The translations under genes and the position numbers were made by a program. Of a DNA stretch of 64,000 bases, positions 8,170 to 16,289 are shown piece after piece (position 1 is the first letter of the stretch; the number at the start of each line of letters is the position of its first letter). A model generated the notes under the pieces. The model did no database searches. It worked only from the letters and a program-made list of their open reading frames with translations, and had not been told where the DNA came from. Where the stretch lies: positions 30,621 to 94,620 of the forward strand of contig NZ_WNKY01000023.1 in assembly GCF_009720825.1 (NCBI RefSeq). Direction: 5' to 3'. This DNA is from Duganella radicis (GTDB lineage: Bacteria > Pseudomonadota > Gammaproteobacteria > Burkholderiales > Burkholderiaceae_D).

Positions 8170-9145
8170 TGACGGTGACGGGGAACTCGCGCGAGATTTC
8201 GTGCTGGGTGCCGTAGCAGATGTTGAGCAGCCAGCGCACGGCGTTCTGTGTCAGCTGCTGCATTGGGATGCGCACCGAAGTCAGGCCCGGTGACGAGAAT
8301 TCGGCCGAGTAGTCATCGTCGTAGCCGATGATGGACACGTCCTTCGGCACGCTGATGCCGGCGCGGTGGAAGCAGGACATGGAGCCGATCGCCATTTCAT
8401 CGTTGGCGCAGAACAGGCCCGTGAAATGGCGTCCTTCGTTCAGCAACTGCTGGGTGGCGCCAAAGCCGCCTTCGCGCGAGAAGTCCGATGGAATCTGGCG
8501 TACCGCGTCGCGCTGGATGCCGTTGCGCGCCAGCTCGTCGAAGAAGCCGCGCAGGCGCTCCTCATTGTCCGAGGTGCCGACCGGGCCGGAAATCACCGCC
8601 AGCTGGCGATGTCCCGCCTCCAGCAGGGTGCGCGCCGCCAGTTCGCCGCCGTGATAATGGTCAGGGCAGAATGACGAGGTCTCCAGCTCCGCGCTGCGGC
8701 GGTTGAGGAAGGCCATCTTGGGATGCATTTTGTGCAGCATCTGCATGTCCTCGTCCAGCAGGTCGTGGCCCAGCACCACGATGCCGTCGCAATCGCGGCC
8801 GATCAGGAACTTGACCGCTTCAATCGCTTCCTCGCGCGGCGTGCCGTCGCCGCAACCGGTGGCCACCACCACGTGGCGGCGCATGGCGCGCAGTTCGATG
8901 TCGGTTTGCTTGAGGATGGTGCCGTAGTAGGCGCCGAAGAAGGAGGGCGCGAAGATCCCGATCATGCCCAGCGACTGCGCCGACAAGGAGCGGCCGATGG
9001 AAGAAGGGCGGAAATTCAGCTGTTCGATGGCGGCTTGTACTTTTTTCATCGCCTCGGCCGATACCGGACCGGCGCCTGAAATGGCGCGCGATGCTGTCGA
9101 CATGCCTACACCGGCGAGCATTGCGACGTCTTTCAGTGTTGCCAC
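8138..9145 (-). CDS. LacI-family transcriptional repressor
   Basis: 335 residues. The N-terminal helix-turn-helix (TLKDVAMLAGVGMSTASRAI) and hinge helix (SIGRSLSAQ) are followed by a periplasmic-binding-protein-like sugar domain (GIFAPSFFGAYYG..., DGIVVLG, GLFCANDEMAIG, IIGYDDDYSAEFSSPGLTSV). Members bind palindromic CG-centred operators and release on binding a sugar or derivative. It is convergent with the GGDEF-EAL gene, with a 32-nt overlap, and divergent from rimO. Its target is not evident from position; sites of the right type occur at 1578 and 59259 in this window, so it may control sugar uptake or glycan breakdown genes. ATG start. Confidence 0.93.
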   Translation of the reverse strand: MATLKDVAMLAGVGMSTASRAISGAGPVSAEAMKKVQAAIEQLNFRPSSIGRSLSAQSLGMIGIFAPSFFGAYYGTILKQTDIELRAMRRHVVVATGCGDGTPREEAIEAVKFLIGRDCDGIVVLGHDLLDEDMQMLHKMHPKMAFLNRRSAELETSSFCPDHYHGGELAARTLLEAGHRQLAVISGPVGTSDNEERLRGFFDELARNGIQRDAVRQIPSDFSREGGFGATQQLLNEGRHFTGLFCANDEMAIGSMSCFHRAGISVPKDVSIIGYDDDYSAEFSSPGLTSVRIPMQQLTQNAVRWLLNICYGTQHEISREFPVTVTMRGSVAAPK

Positions 9146-9188
9146 ACGATCTCCTATGAACCAAGTGCGTTAAGGCTGTATCGTAACA

Positions 9189-9197
9189 TGGTATAAT
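9189..9197 (+). promoter_or_regulatory. Extended -10 promoter element of rimO
   Basis: TG-G-TATAAT is an exact extended -10 motif 42 bp before the rimO ATG. No convincing -35 hexamer is seen 16-18 bp upstream, which is normal for extended -10 promoters. Confidence 0.6.
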
Positions 9198-9239
9198 CGT
9201 CGATTGCTCGTAATCTTTGTGAAGTATTAAGCAACCATC

Positions 9240-10631
9240 ATGCAATCGCAACCACTCTCTCGTCTTCCCAAGCCAGCCGCCGGCGCGCCAGCACCTAAAG
9301 TGGGCTTTGTATCGCTCGGCTGCCCCAAGGCGCTGGTCGACTCTGAACAGATCCTGACCCAGCTGCGCGCGGAGGGTTACGAGACCGCCAAATCCTACGA
9401 CGGCGCCGATCTGGTGATCGTCAACACCTGCGGCTTCATCGACGCCGCCGTGCAGGAATCGCTGGACGCCATCGGCGAAGCGCTGGCCGAAAACGGCAAG
9501 GTGATTGTGACCGGCTGCCTGGGCGCCAAGAAGGACACCGACGGTTCGGACCTGATCACCAAGGTGCACCCGAAAGTGCTGGCCGTGACCGGCCCGCACG
9601 CGCTGGGCGAGGTGATGGACTCGGTGCACCAGCATCTGCCGAAACCGCACGAGCCGTTCATCGACCTGATTCCGCCGCAAGGCATCAAGCTGACGCCGAA
9701 GCACTACGCCTACCTGAAAATCTCGGAAGGCTGCAACCACCGCTGCTCGTTCTGCATCATCCCGTCGATGCGCGGCGATCTGGTGTCGCGTCCTATCGGC
9801 GAACTGCTGCTGGAAGCGGAGAACCTGTTCAAGTCGGGCGTGAAGGAGCTGCTGGTGATCTCGCAGGACACCTCGGCCTACGGCGTGGACGTCAAGTTCC
9901 GCACCGGCTTCTGGAACGGCCGTCCGATCAAGACCCACATGACGCAGTTGATGGAAGCGCTGGGCGAACTGGCCAAGTCCTACGGCGCCTGGGTGCGCGC
10001 GCATTACGTCTATCCGTATCCGCATGTCGACCAGGTGATCCCGCTGATGGGCGAGCATATCCTGCCTTACCTCGATATCCCGATGCAGCACGCGCATCCC
10101 GATGTGCTGAAGCGCATGAAGCGCCCGGCCAGCGGCGAGAAGAATCTGGACCGCATCCTCGCATGGCGCAAGATGAATCCGGACCTGACCATCCGCTCCA
10201 CCTTCATCGCCGGTTTCCCGGGCGAGACCGAGGCCGAATTCGAATACCTGCTCGACTTCCTGAAAGAGGCGCAGATCGATCGCCTGGGCTGCTTCGCCTA
10301 TTCGCCGGTGGAAGGCGCTACCGCCAACGAACTGGAAAATCCGGTGCCGGAAGAAGTGCGCGAAGAGCGTCGTGGCCGCGTGATGCTGCTGCAAGAAGAA
10401 ATCTCGAAAGCACGCCTGAAAGCGAAAGTCGGCAAGACCGTGCGCGTGCTGATCGATGAAGTCAACCGCACCGGCGGCGTGGGCCGCTCGGCCGCCGACG
10501 CGCCGGAAATCGATGGCGTGGTGTACGTCAAGCCGCCGTTCGAACCGCACAAGAAACTGGTGGTCGGCCAGTTCGTTGATGTGAAAATCACGACATCCGA
10601 CGCCCATGACATGTGGGGAGAGGCACTTTAA
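9240..10631 (+). CDS. rimO: Ribosomal protein S12 methylthiotransferase RimO
   Basis: 463 residues. The N-terminal MTTase domain starts VGFVSLGCPKALVDSE and carries Cys residues in LGCPK, NTCGF and TGCLG for one [4Fe-4S] cluster. The radical-SAM domain has CNHRCSFC (CX3CX2C). A C-terminal TRAM domain follows from about residue 390. The enzyme adds a methylthio group to the conserved aspartate of ribosomal protein S12. The S12-specific features distinguish it from MiaB: PKALVDSE, and SEGCNHRCSFCIIPSMRG. It is monocistronic, with an extended -10 promoter upstream and a terminator 23 nt downstream. Confidence 0.96.
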   Translation: MQSQPLSRLPKPAAGAPAPKVGFVSLGCPKALVDSEQILTQLRAEGYETAKSYDGADLVIVNTCGFIDAAVQESLDAIGEALAENGKVIVTGCLGAKKDTDGSDLITKVHPKVLAVTGPHALGEVMDSVHQHLPKPHEPFIDLIPPQGIKLTPKHYAYLKISEGCNHRCSFCIIPSMRGDLVSRPIGELLLEAENLFKSGVKELLVISQDTSAYGVDVKFRTGFWNGRPIKTHMTQLMEALGELAKSYGAWVRAHYVYPYPHVDQVIPLMGEHILPYLDIPMQHAHPDVLKRMKRPASGEKNLDRILAWRKMNPDLTIRSTFIAGFPGETEAEFEYLLDFLKEAQIDRLGCFAYSPVEGATANELENPVPEEVREERRGRVMLLQEEISKARLKAKVGKTVRVLIDEVNRTGGVGRSAADAPEIDGVVYVKPPFEPHKKLVVGQFVDVKITTSDAHDMWGEAL

Positions 10632-10653
10632 GCCATTCGTCTACTATAATAAA

Positions 10654-10686
10654 GGCGGACCAGCGTAACGGCGGTCCGCCTTTTTT
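10654..10686 (+). terminator. Rho-independent terminator after rimO
   Basis: Stem GGCGGACC / GGTCCGCC (10654-10661 and 10673-10680) with an 11-nt loop and six T residues. It ends only 14 nt before the next start codon. A TATAAT lies just before the hairpin, at 10644-10649. Confidence 0.88.
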
Positions 10687-10699
10687 GTTAGATGAGCTT

Positions 10700-11536
10700 A
10701 TGCCTGACTTGAAATTCCTGGCGGCGCTGGCCGCTTGCATGTTGATGGCCTCCGCAACCGCCGCCGAAGCGCCGGTCATGCTGGAAGAGATGACGAGCAC
10801 CGAACTGCGCGCCCGCATCGACGGCGGCGCCACCACGGCGATCATTCCCATCGGCGGCACCGAGCAAAGCGGCCCGTATATCGCGCTGGGCAAGCACAAT
10901 GTGCGCGCCACCGTGCTGGCGCGGATGATCGCGCAAAAGCTGGGCAACGCTGTGGTCGCACCGGTTGTCGCTTACGTCCCCGAAGGCAGCATCACGCCGC
11001 CGGCCGGCCACATGAAGTTTGCCGGCACGCTGTCGATACCCGAATCCACGTTTGAAGACCTGCTGTTCTCGGCCGGACAAAGCCTGCGCCAGCACGGCTT
11101 CCGCCACATCGTTCTGATCGGCGACCATGGCGGTTACCAGAAAAGCGAAACCCGCGTGGCGCAGCGCCTGAACAAGGCCTGGGCCAAGGATGGCAAAGCT
11201 GGCGCGCTGGCGCTGCTGGCTTACTACGACGTCACGCAGGAGCCTTTTATCGCCGATCTTGAAAAGCGCGGCTACAGCAAGGCCGAAATCGGCCTGCATG
11301 CCGGCCTGGCCGATGCATCGCTGATGCTGGCAACCGACAAATCCCTGGTCCGTACCGAAGCGTTGGCGCGCGGCCCATCGCCTGGCGTGAACGATGGCGT
11401 GCGCGGAGACGCGCGCCGCGCCAGCGCGGAATTGGGCAAGCTTGGCGTGCAGCGCATTGTCGATACCTCGGTTGCGGCTATTTCCGAATTTGCGGCGCAT
11501 GGCGCGCCGTCCACCTCTAGTAAAGAATCCAAATGA
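10700..11536 (+). CDS. Exported creatininase-family amidohydrolase
   Basis: 278 residues from the ATG at 10700, the first start that gives a signal peptide (about 1-22, ATAAEA cleavage region). The creatininase fold is shown by IIPIGGTEQSGPYIALGKHN and later HIVLIGDHGGYQ. Classic members use a metal site built on E-x-H and a following Asp in EQHGPHLPLGTD. Here the His is Ser57 and the Asp position is His66, so the site is altered, as in other exported relatives. Family members hydrolyse cyclic or linear amides. First gene of a four-gene coupled operon; its stop overlaps the next ATG. The substrate is unknown. Confidence 0.82.
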   Translation: MPDLKFLAALAACMLMASATAAEAPVMLEEMTSTELRARIDGGATTAIIPIGGTEQSGPYIALGKHNVRATVLARMIAQKLGNAVVAPVVAYVPEGSITPPAGHMKFAGTLSIPESTFEDLLFSAGQSLRQHGFRHIVLIGDHGGYQKSETRVAQRLNKAWAKDGKAGALALLAYYDVTQEPFIADLEKRGYSKAEIGLHAGLADASLMLATDKSLVRTEALARGPSPGVNDGVRGDARRASAELGKLGVQRIVDTSVAAISEFAAHGAPSTSSKESK

Positions 11537-12789
11537 AGACTAATCACATCGCTTATGCGGCATTGGCCGCCACCGGTCTGATCGCAGCGGGCAGCCTGGC
11601 CGCTATTGGTTACTCGCAGTCGGTGCAAGCCGCGCAGGCAGGGCAGGCGGCGCCCGCCGCCGGCCAGGGTCAGGCCGCCGCGCCGGCCAACGTTTATGCC
11701 GGCATCGCCCCGGCCAATCTGAGCCCGGCGGTGCGCGACCACCTGCCGCGCGTGTACGTGCCCAACCTGCGTTCCAACGACGTCTACGTGATCGACCAGG
11801 AATCGCTGAAAGTGGTCGACAAGTTCAAGGTCGGCGTCGGCCCTCAGCACGTGGTACCGGCGTGGGACCTGCAATCGCTGTGGGTGGCGAATAACGCCGA
11901 GCGCACCAACAAGGGCAGCCTGACGCCGATCGATCCGCGTACCGGCAAACCGGGCACGCAGGTCGCGGTGGACGATCCATACAATATGTACTTCTCGCCG
12001 GATGGCAAATCGGCCATCGTGGTGGCGGAAGCCTTGCACCGCCTGGACTTCCGCGATCCTAAGACCATGCAAATGCAGTACGCCATCGACGTGCCGCAGT
12101 GCGGCGGCATCAACCACGCCGACTTCTCGCCGGATGGCCGCTACGCCATGTTCACCTGCGAATTCGCCGGTTCGGTGGCGCGCATCGATCTGCAAACGCG
12201 CAAGGTGGAGGGGTATCTGAAACTGTCGATGCCGGCCACGCGCTTCTCGGAAAAAGATCCGATCGACCAGTTGCTGGCGAATGAGGTGTGCAGCAAGAAG
12301 AAGGGCATGCCGCAGGATATCCGCGTTTCGCCGGACGGCAAGCGTTACTACATCGCCGACATGGACGCCGACGGCGTGCACATTGTCGATGCGGCGTCGT
12401 TCACCAAGGTCGGCTTCATCCCGACCGGCGTCGGTGCGCACGGCCTGTATCCAAGCCGCGACGGCACCAAGCTGTATGTGGCCAATCGTGGCACGCACAA
12501 CATCCATGGCAAGCCGAAAGGCAAAGGCCGCGTGACAGTGATCGACTTCGCCACCGAAAAAGTGGTGGCGCAATGGCCGATCCCCGGCGGTGGCAGCCCG
12601 GACATGGGCAACGTCAGCACGGACGGCAAGTACCTGTGGCTGTCGGGCCGCTTTGACGATGTGGTGTACCGCATCGACACCGCCAACGGCGACGTCAGGA
12701 AAATCAAGGTGGGCCAAGAGCCGCACGGCCTGACCGTGTGGCCGCAGCCGGGCAAATACTCGCTGGGCCACACCGGCAATATGCGATGA
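11533..12789 (+). CDS. Exported YncE/YVTN-type beta-propeller protein
   Basis: 418 residues with an N-terminal signal or signal-anchor (about 8-34) and an Ala/Gln-rich linker (about 35-58). The rest is a seven-blade-like propeller with repeating motifs such as RVYVPNLRSNDVYVID, SPDGKSAIVVAE, SPDGRYAMFTCE, SPDGKRYYIADMD and SRDGTKLYVANRG. Such proteins act in the periplasm, some as quinone- or metal-linked enzymes and others as binding scaffolds. No cofactor signature was recognised. It overlaps the creatininase-like gene before it and the PLP enzyme gene after it (ATGA at both), so the products are probably made together. Confidence 0.85.
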   Translation: MKTNHIAYAALAATGLIAAGSLAAIGYSQSVQAAQAGQAAPAAGQGQAAAPANVYAGIAPANLSPAVRDHLPRVYVPNLRSNDVYVIDQESLKVVDKFKVGVGPQHVVPAWDLQSLWVANNAERTNKGSLTPIDPRTGKPGTQVAVDDPYNMYFSPDGKSAIVVAEALHRLDFRDPKTMQMQYAIDVPQCGGINHADFSPDGRYAMFTCEFAGSVARIDLQTRKVEGYLKLSMPATRFSEKDPIDQLLANEVCSKKKGMPQDIRVSPDGKRYYIADMDADGVHIVDAASFTKVGFIPTGVGAHGLYPSRDGTKLYVANRGTHNIHGKPKGKGRVTVIDFATEKVVAQWPIPGGGSPDMGNVSTDGKYLWLSGRFDDVVYRIDTANGDVRKIKVGQEPHGLTVWPQPGKYSLGHTGNMR

Positions 12790-13952
12790 GCGTGAAAAAA
12801 TCTCCGCAGACGGCGCTGATCCATACGGATTATCAGGCGCCGGAAGGTTTTGCCGCCTTTCCGAGCGCGATCCATCATGCTTCCACGGTGCTGTTCAAGA
12901 ACGTGGCGGCCATGCGCTCGGGCGACTGGAAAGAGAAGAACGCCTATACCTACGGCCTGCATGGCACGCCGACCACCTTCACGCTGGAGGCGCGGCTGGC
13001 CGAAATCGAAGACGGCAAGCACTGCCTGCTGGCGCCGAGTGGGCTGGCGGCCATCGCCATGGTGAACTTCGCGCTGCTGAAATCGGGCGATGATGTGCTG
13101 TTGCCGGAGAACGTCTACAACCCGAACCGGGAGCTGGGACGCTGGCTGTCGGCCGATTTTGGCATCACGGCGCGCTATTACGATCCGCTGATCGGCGAGG
13201 GTATTGCGGCGCTGATTCAGCCGAACACCAAATTGATCTGGACCGAAGCGCCGGGATCGGTGTCGATGGAAGTGCCGGACCTGCCAGCCATCTGCAAGGC
13301 GGCGCATGAACGCGGCGTGCTTGTCGCACTGGATAACACCTGGTCCGCCGGCCTGGCGTTGCGCGGCTTCGACCTCGGCGTCGACATCATCATGCAGGCG
13401 CTGACGAAGTATCAGTCCGGAGGATCGGATGTGCTGATGGGCGCCGTCATCACGCGTGACCGCGGCCTGCACGACCGTATCAGCCTTGCGCACATGCGGC
13501 TTGGCATGGGCGTGGGCGCGGACGATGCCTATCTGGTGTCGCGTGGCCTGCCGACCATGCGCCTGCGTTTCGAGGCGCACGACGCGGCTGCACGCAAGCT
13601 GGCCGCATGGCTGCAAACGCGGCCTGAAATTACCAAAGTCCTGCATCCGGTCTTCCCGGATTGCCCGGGCCACGAAGTGTGGCAGCGCGATTTCAGCGGC
13701 GCCGGCGGCCTGTTCTCGGTGATCTTCGATGAGCGCTACACGGAAGCGCAGACCGATCGCTTTGTCGATGCGCTCAAGCTGTTCAAGATCGGCTATAGCT
13801 GGGGCGGCGCGAATAGCCTGGTGATGCCGTACCGCATACAGCAGATGCGCAAGAACTGGCACGGCAGCGGCACGCTGGTGCGCTTCAACGTCGGCCTGGA
13901 AGAGGTGCAGGATTTGATCGCAGATATTGAGCAAGCATTTGGGGAATTGTAA
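12786..13952 (+). CDS. metC: Cystathionine beta-lyase-like PLP enzyme
   Basis: 388 residues from ATG 12786, which overlaps the preceding stop. This is a Cys/Met-metabolism PLP enzyme: substrate-loop Tyr in TYGLHGTPTT, LLAPSGLAAI near the phosphate site, DNTWSAGLALRGFDLGVDI, and the Schiff-base lysine in LTKYQSGGSDVLMGAV. The overall pattern fits cystathionine beta-lyase, which cleaves cystathionine to homocysteine, pyruvate and ammonia, but related lyases acting on other thioethers look alike. Location inside an operon with exported hydrolase and propeller genes, rather than methionine genes, argues for a possible special substrate. Its last base is the first base of the next ATG. Confidence 0.88.
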   Translation: MSVKKSPQTALIHTDYQAPEGFAAFPSAIHHASTVLFKNVAAMRSGDWKEKNAYTYGLHGTPTTFTLEARLAEIEDGKHCLLAPSGLAAIAMVNFALLKSGDDVLLPENVYNPNRELGRWLSADFGITARYYDPLIGEGIAALIQPNTKLIWTEAPGSVSMEVPDLPAICKAAHERGVLVALDNTWSAGLALRGFDLGVDIIMQALTKYQSGGSDVLMGAVITRDRGLHDRISLAHMRLGMGVGADDAYLVSRGLPTMRLRFEAHDAAARKLAAWLQTRPEITKVLHPVFPDCPGHEVWQRDFSGAGGLFSVIFDERYTEAQTDRFVDALKLFKIGYSWGGANSLVMPYRIQQMRKNWHGSGTLVRFNVGLEEVQDLIADIEQAFGEL

Positions 13953-15010
13953 TGAGTAAGTTCTGGAGTAAAGTCGTACACGGTCTGACGCCCTACACGC
14001 CGGGCGAGCAGGTGCAGATGCCTGGCCTGGTGAAGCTGAACACCAACGAAAATCCATACGGCCCGTCGCCAAAGGCCATCGCCGCGATGCAGGCCGCAGC
14101 GGGCGACAGCCTGCGCAAGTATTCCGACCCGTCCAACGCGGCGGTGAAGGATGCGGTGGCGCGCCGCTTCGGCCTGACGCGCGAGCAGGTCTTCGTCGGC
14201 AACAGCTCGGACGAGGTGCTGGCGCATACCTTCCACGCCTTGCTCAAGCACGACCTGCCGCTGCTGGCGCCCGATATCAGCTACAGCTTCTATCCGACCT
14301 ATTGCAGCCTGTATGGCATCGAGTGCGTGCAGATTCCGCTGAACGAGCGCTTCGAAATCGATATCGCCGACTATAACCGTCCGTGCGGCGCCATCATCAT
14401 CGCCAACCCGAACGCGCCGACCGGCATTGGTTTGCCGCTGTCGCAGATCGAGGCGCTGCTGGCTGCGCATCCGGATCAGGTGGTGGTGATCGATGAAGCC
14501 TATGTGGATTTCGGCGGCCAGAGCGCCGCCGCGCTGCTGGGCCGTTACGACAATCTGCTGGTGATTCAGACGCTGTCCAAATCGCGCTCGCTGGCTGGTT
14601 TGCGCGTGGGCTTTGCGGTTGGCCATCCGGACCTGATCGCGGGTCTGGAGCGCGTGAAGAACAGCTTTAACTGCTATCCGCTGGGACAGGTGCAGCAGGC
14701 CGGCGCGGTGGCGGCGCTGGATGACGTGGCCTACACCGAGCAGACCTCGAACGCCGTCATCGCCAGCCGCACCTGGCTGACCGCGCAGTTGCAGGCACTG
14801 GGCTTTGAGGTGCTGCCGTCGCAGGCCAACTTCGTGTTCGCCCGCCACCCGCGGCACGACGGCGCCCAACTGGCCAAGGCGTTGCGCGAGCGCGCGATCC
14901 TGGTTCGCCACTTCACCGCCGCGCGCATCGATCAGTTCCTGCGGATTTCCATCGGCACCGACGAGGAGTGCGGCAAACTGGTGGACGCACTAAAAGCCAT
15001 TCTGTCCTGA
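13952..15010 (+). CDS. hisC: Histidinol-phosphate aminotransferase family protein
   Basis: 352 residues, fold-type I aminotransferase. Key features: KLNTNENPYGPSP at the N-terminus, NPNAPTG, VVIDEAYVDF, the PLP lysine in LSKSRSLAGLRVGF, and the C-terminal Arg in FLRISIG. These match HisC, which converts imidazole-acetol phosphate to histidinol phosphate using glutamate. No other histidine genes are nearby, so this may be a second HisC-type enzyme working on another substrate together with the MetC-like enzyme to which it is coupled (TAATG). The operon ends here: a LexA-type box and a new gene follow. Confidence 0.9.
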   Translation: MSKFWSKVVHGLTPYTPGEQVQMPGLVKLNTNENPYGPSPKAIAAMQAAAGDSLRKYSDPSNAAVKDAVARRFGLTREQVFVGNSSDEVLAHTFHALLKHDLPLLAPDISYSFYPTYCSLYGIECVQIPLNERFEIDIADYNRPCGAIIIANPNAPTGIGLPLSQIEALLAAHPDQVVVIDEAYVDFGGQSAAALLGRYDNLLVIQTLSKSRSLAGLRVGFAVGHPDLIAGLERVKNSFNCYPLGQVQQAGAVAALDDVAYTEQTSNAVIASRTWLTAQLQALGFEVLPSQANFVFARHPRHDGAQLAKALRERAILVRHFTAARIDQFLRISIGTDEECGKLVDALKAILS

Positions 15011-15023
15011 ACAGCTTCTGATA

Positions 15024-15043
15024 TACTGTATATAAACGCAGTA
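15024..15043. promoter_or_regulatory. LexA (SOS) box
   Basis: The core CTGTATATAAACGCAG has CTG and CAG separated by ten bases, extended outward as TACTG...CAGTA, exactly the outer pattern of enterobacterial and betaproteobacterial SOS boxes. The eight-base outer arms ATATACTG / CAGTATAT are perfectly complementary. It ends 13 bp before the start of the radical-SAM gene, so LexA would block transcription of the repair pair. Confidence 0.85.
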
Positions 15044-15056
15044 TATCGAGGTTGCG

Positions 15057-16289
15057 ATGGAGTTGAAGGACAAGCTGGAAATACTGGCCGATGCGGCCAA
15101 ATATGACGCCTCCTGCGCCAGCAGCGGAGCGCCTAAGCGTAACTCGGTGGGCAAGGAGGGATTGGGCGCGACTACCGGCATGGGCATTTGTCACAGCTAT
15201 ACGCCCGATGGGCGCTGCGTGTCGCTGCTCAAGGTGTTGTTGACCAATTACTGTTTGTACGATTGCCAGTATTGTGTCAACCGGCGCACGTCGAATGTGC
15301 CGCGTGCGCGCTTTTCGGTCGCCGAGGTGGTCCGGCTGACCACCGATTTCTATCTCCGCAATTACATCGATGGGCTGTTTCTCAGCTCGGGCATTATCCA
15401 GTCGGCGGATTACACCATGGAGCAGCTGGTGCAGGTGGCGCGTCAGCTACGCGAAGTGCACCAATTCCGTGGTTACATTCATTTGAAGACAATACCGGAT
15501 GCCGATCCTGCGCTGATTGCGGCGGCGGGGCGCTATGCCGACCGTTTGAGCGTGAACATTGAGTTGCCCACGCAGGACAGTGTACGGAAACTGGCGCCGG
15601 AGAAGAGTGTTCACACCATCAAGCTGGCCATGGGCTCGATCCGCCGCAAGCTCGATGAGCGCGCGGAAGAGCCGAAGGCGCCGCGCTTTGCGCCGGCGGG
15701 GCAGAGCACGCAGATGATTGTTGGCGCCGATGGCAGCGACGATCAGCAGATTTTGTCGACGGCGGAAACGCTGTACGGCAGCTATAAGCTCAAGCGCGTC
15801 TACTACTCGGCGTTTAGTCCGATTCCGCAGAGTCCCCGCAGTGTGCCACTGGCGCCGCCGCCTTTGTTGCGGGAGCATCGCTTGTATCAGGCCGATTTTC
15901 TGATGCGCGGTTATGGCTTTCAGGCGGGCGAGCTGCTGCCGGCTGGCGGCGGCAATCTGGCGCTGGATATTGATCCCAAGCTGGCGTGGGCGCTGGACCA
16001 TCGCGAGCATTTTCCTTTGGATCTCAATCGTGCGGAGCCGCACATGATCGCGCGCGTGCCGGGTATTGGACTGCGCAACGCGCAGCGGATTGTCGAGTTG
16101 CGACGGCTGCGGCAGGTGCGCTATCAGGATTTGTCGCGGCTGAGGTGCAGCATGAAGAAGATTGCGCCATTCATCATCACCGCGGACTATTTTCCTGCGC
16201 GTGACGCCAGTCCGTCCGAGCATTTGCGGCGGGCGATGGCGGAGGCGCCGCGGCAGATGAATTTGTGGCCGGAGTTGCAAGCGGCATGA
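15057..16289 (+). CDS. Putative DNA modification/repair radical-SAM protein (UDG-linked)
   Basis: 410 residues. The radical-SAM cluster motif is CX3CX2C at Cys66, Cys70 and Cys73 (NYCLYDCQYCVNR). A C-terminal helix-hairpin-helix (VPGIGLRNAQRIVELRRLR) suggests DNA binding. It matches the family TIGR03916, found next to UDG-superfamily proteins and thought to act in DNA repair or modification, although its reaction is not known. The next gene overlaps it by four bases and encodes the UDG partner. A LexA box immediately upstream indicates SOS control. ATG start with GAGGTTG upstream. Confidence 0.9.
   Translation: MELKDKLEILADAAKYDASCASSGAPKRNSVGKEGLGATTGMGICHSYTPDGRCVSLLKVLLTNYCLYDCQYCVNRRTSNVPRARFSVAEVVRLTTDFYLRNYIDGLFLSSGIIQSADYTMEQLVQVARQLREVHQFRGYIHLKTIPDADPALIAAAGRYADRLSVNIELPTQDSVRKLAPEKSVHTIKLAMGSIRRKLDERAEEPKAPRFAPAGQSTQMIVGADGSDDQQILSTAETLYGSYKLKRVYYSAFSPIPQSPRSVPLAPPPLLREHRLYQADFLMRGYGFQAGELLPAGGGNLALDIDPKLAWALDHREHFPLDLNRAEPHMIARVPGIGLRNAQRIVELRRLRQVRYQDLSRLRCSMKKIAPFIITADYFPARDASPSEHLRRAMAEAPRQMNLWPELQAA

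Noticed and set aside
10644..10649. TATAAT as promoter of the creatininase operon
   Set aside because: It lies before the rimO terminator hairpin and has no good -35; a transcript from there would meet the terminator at once.
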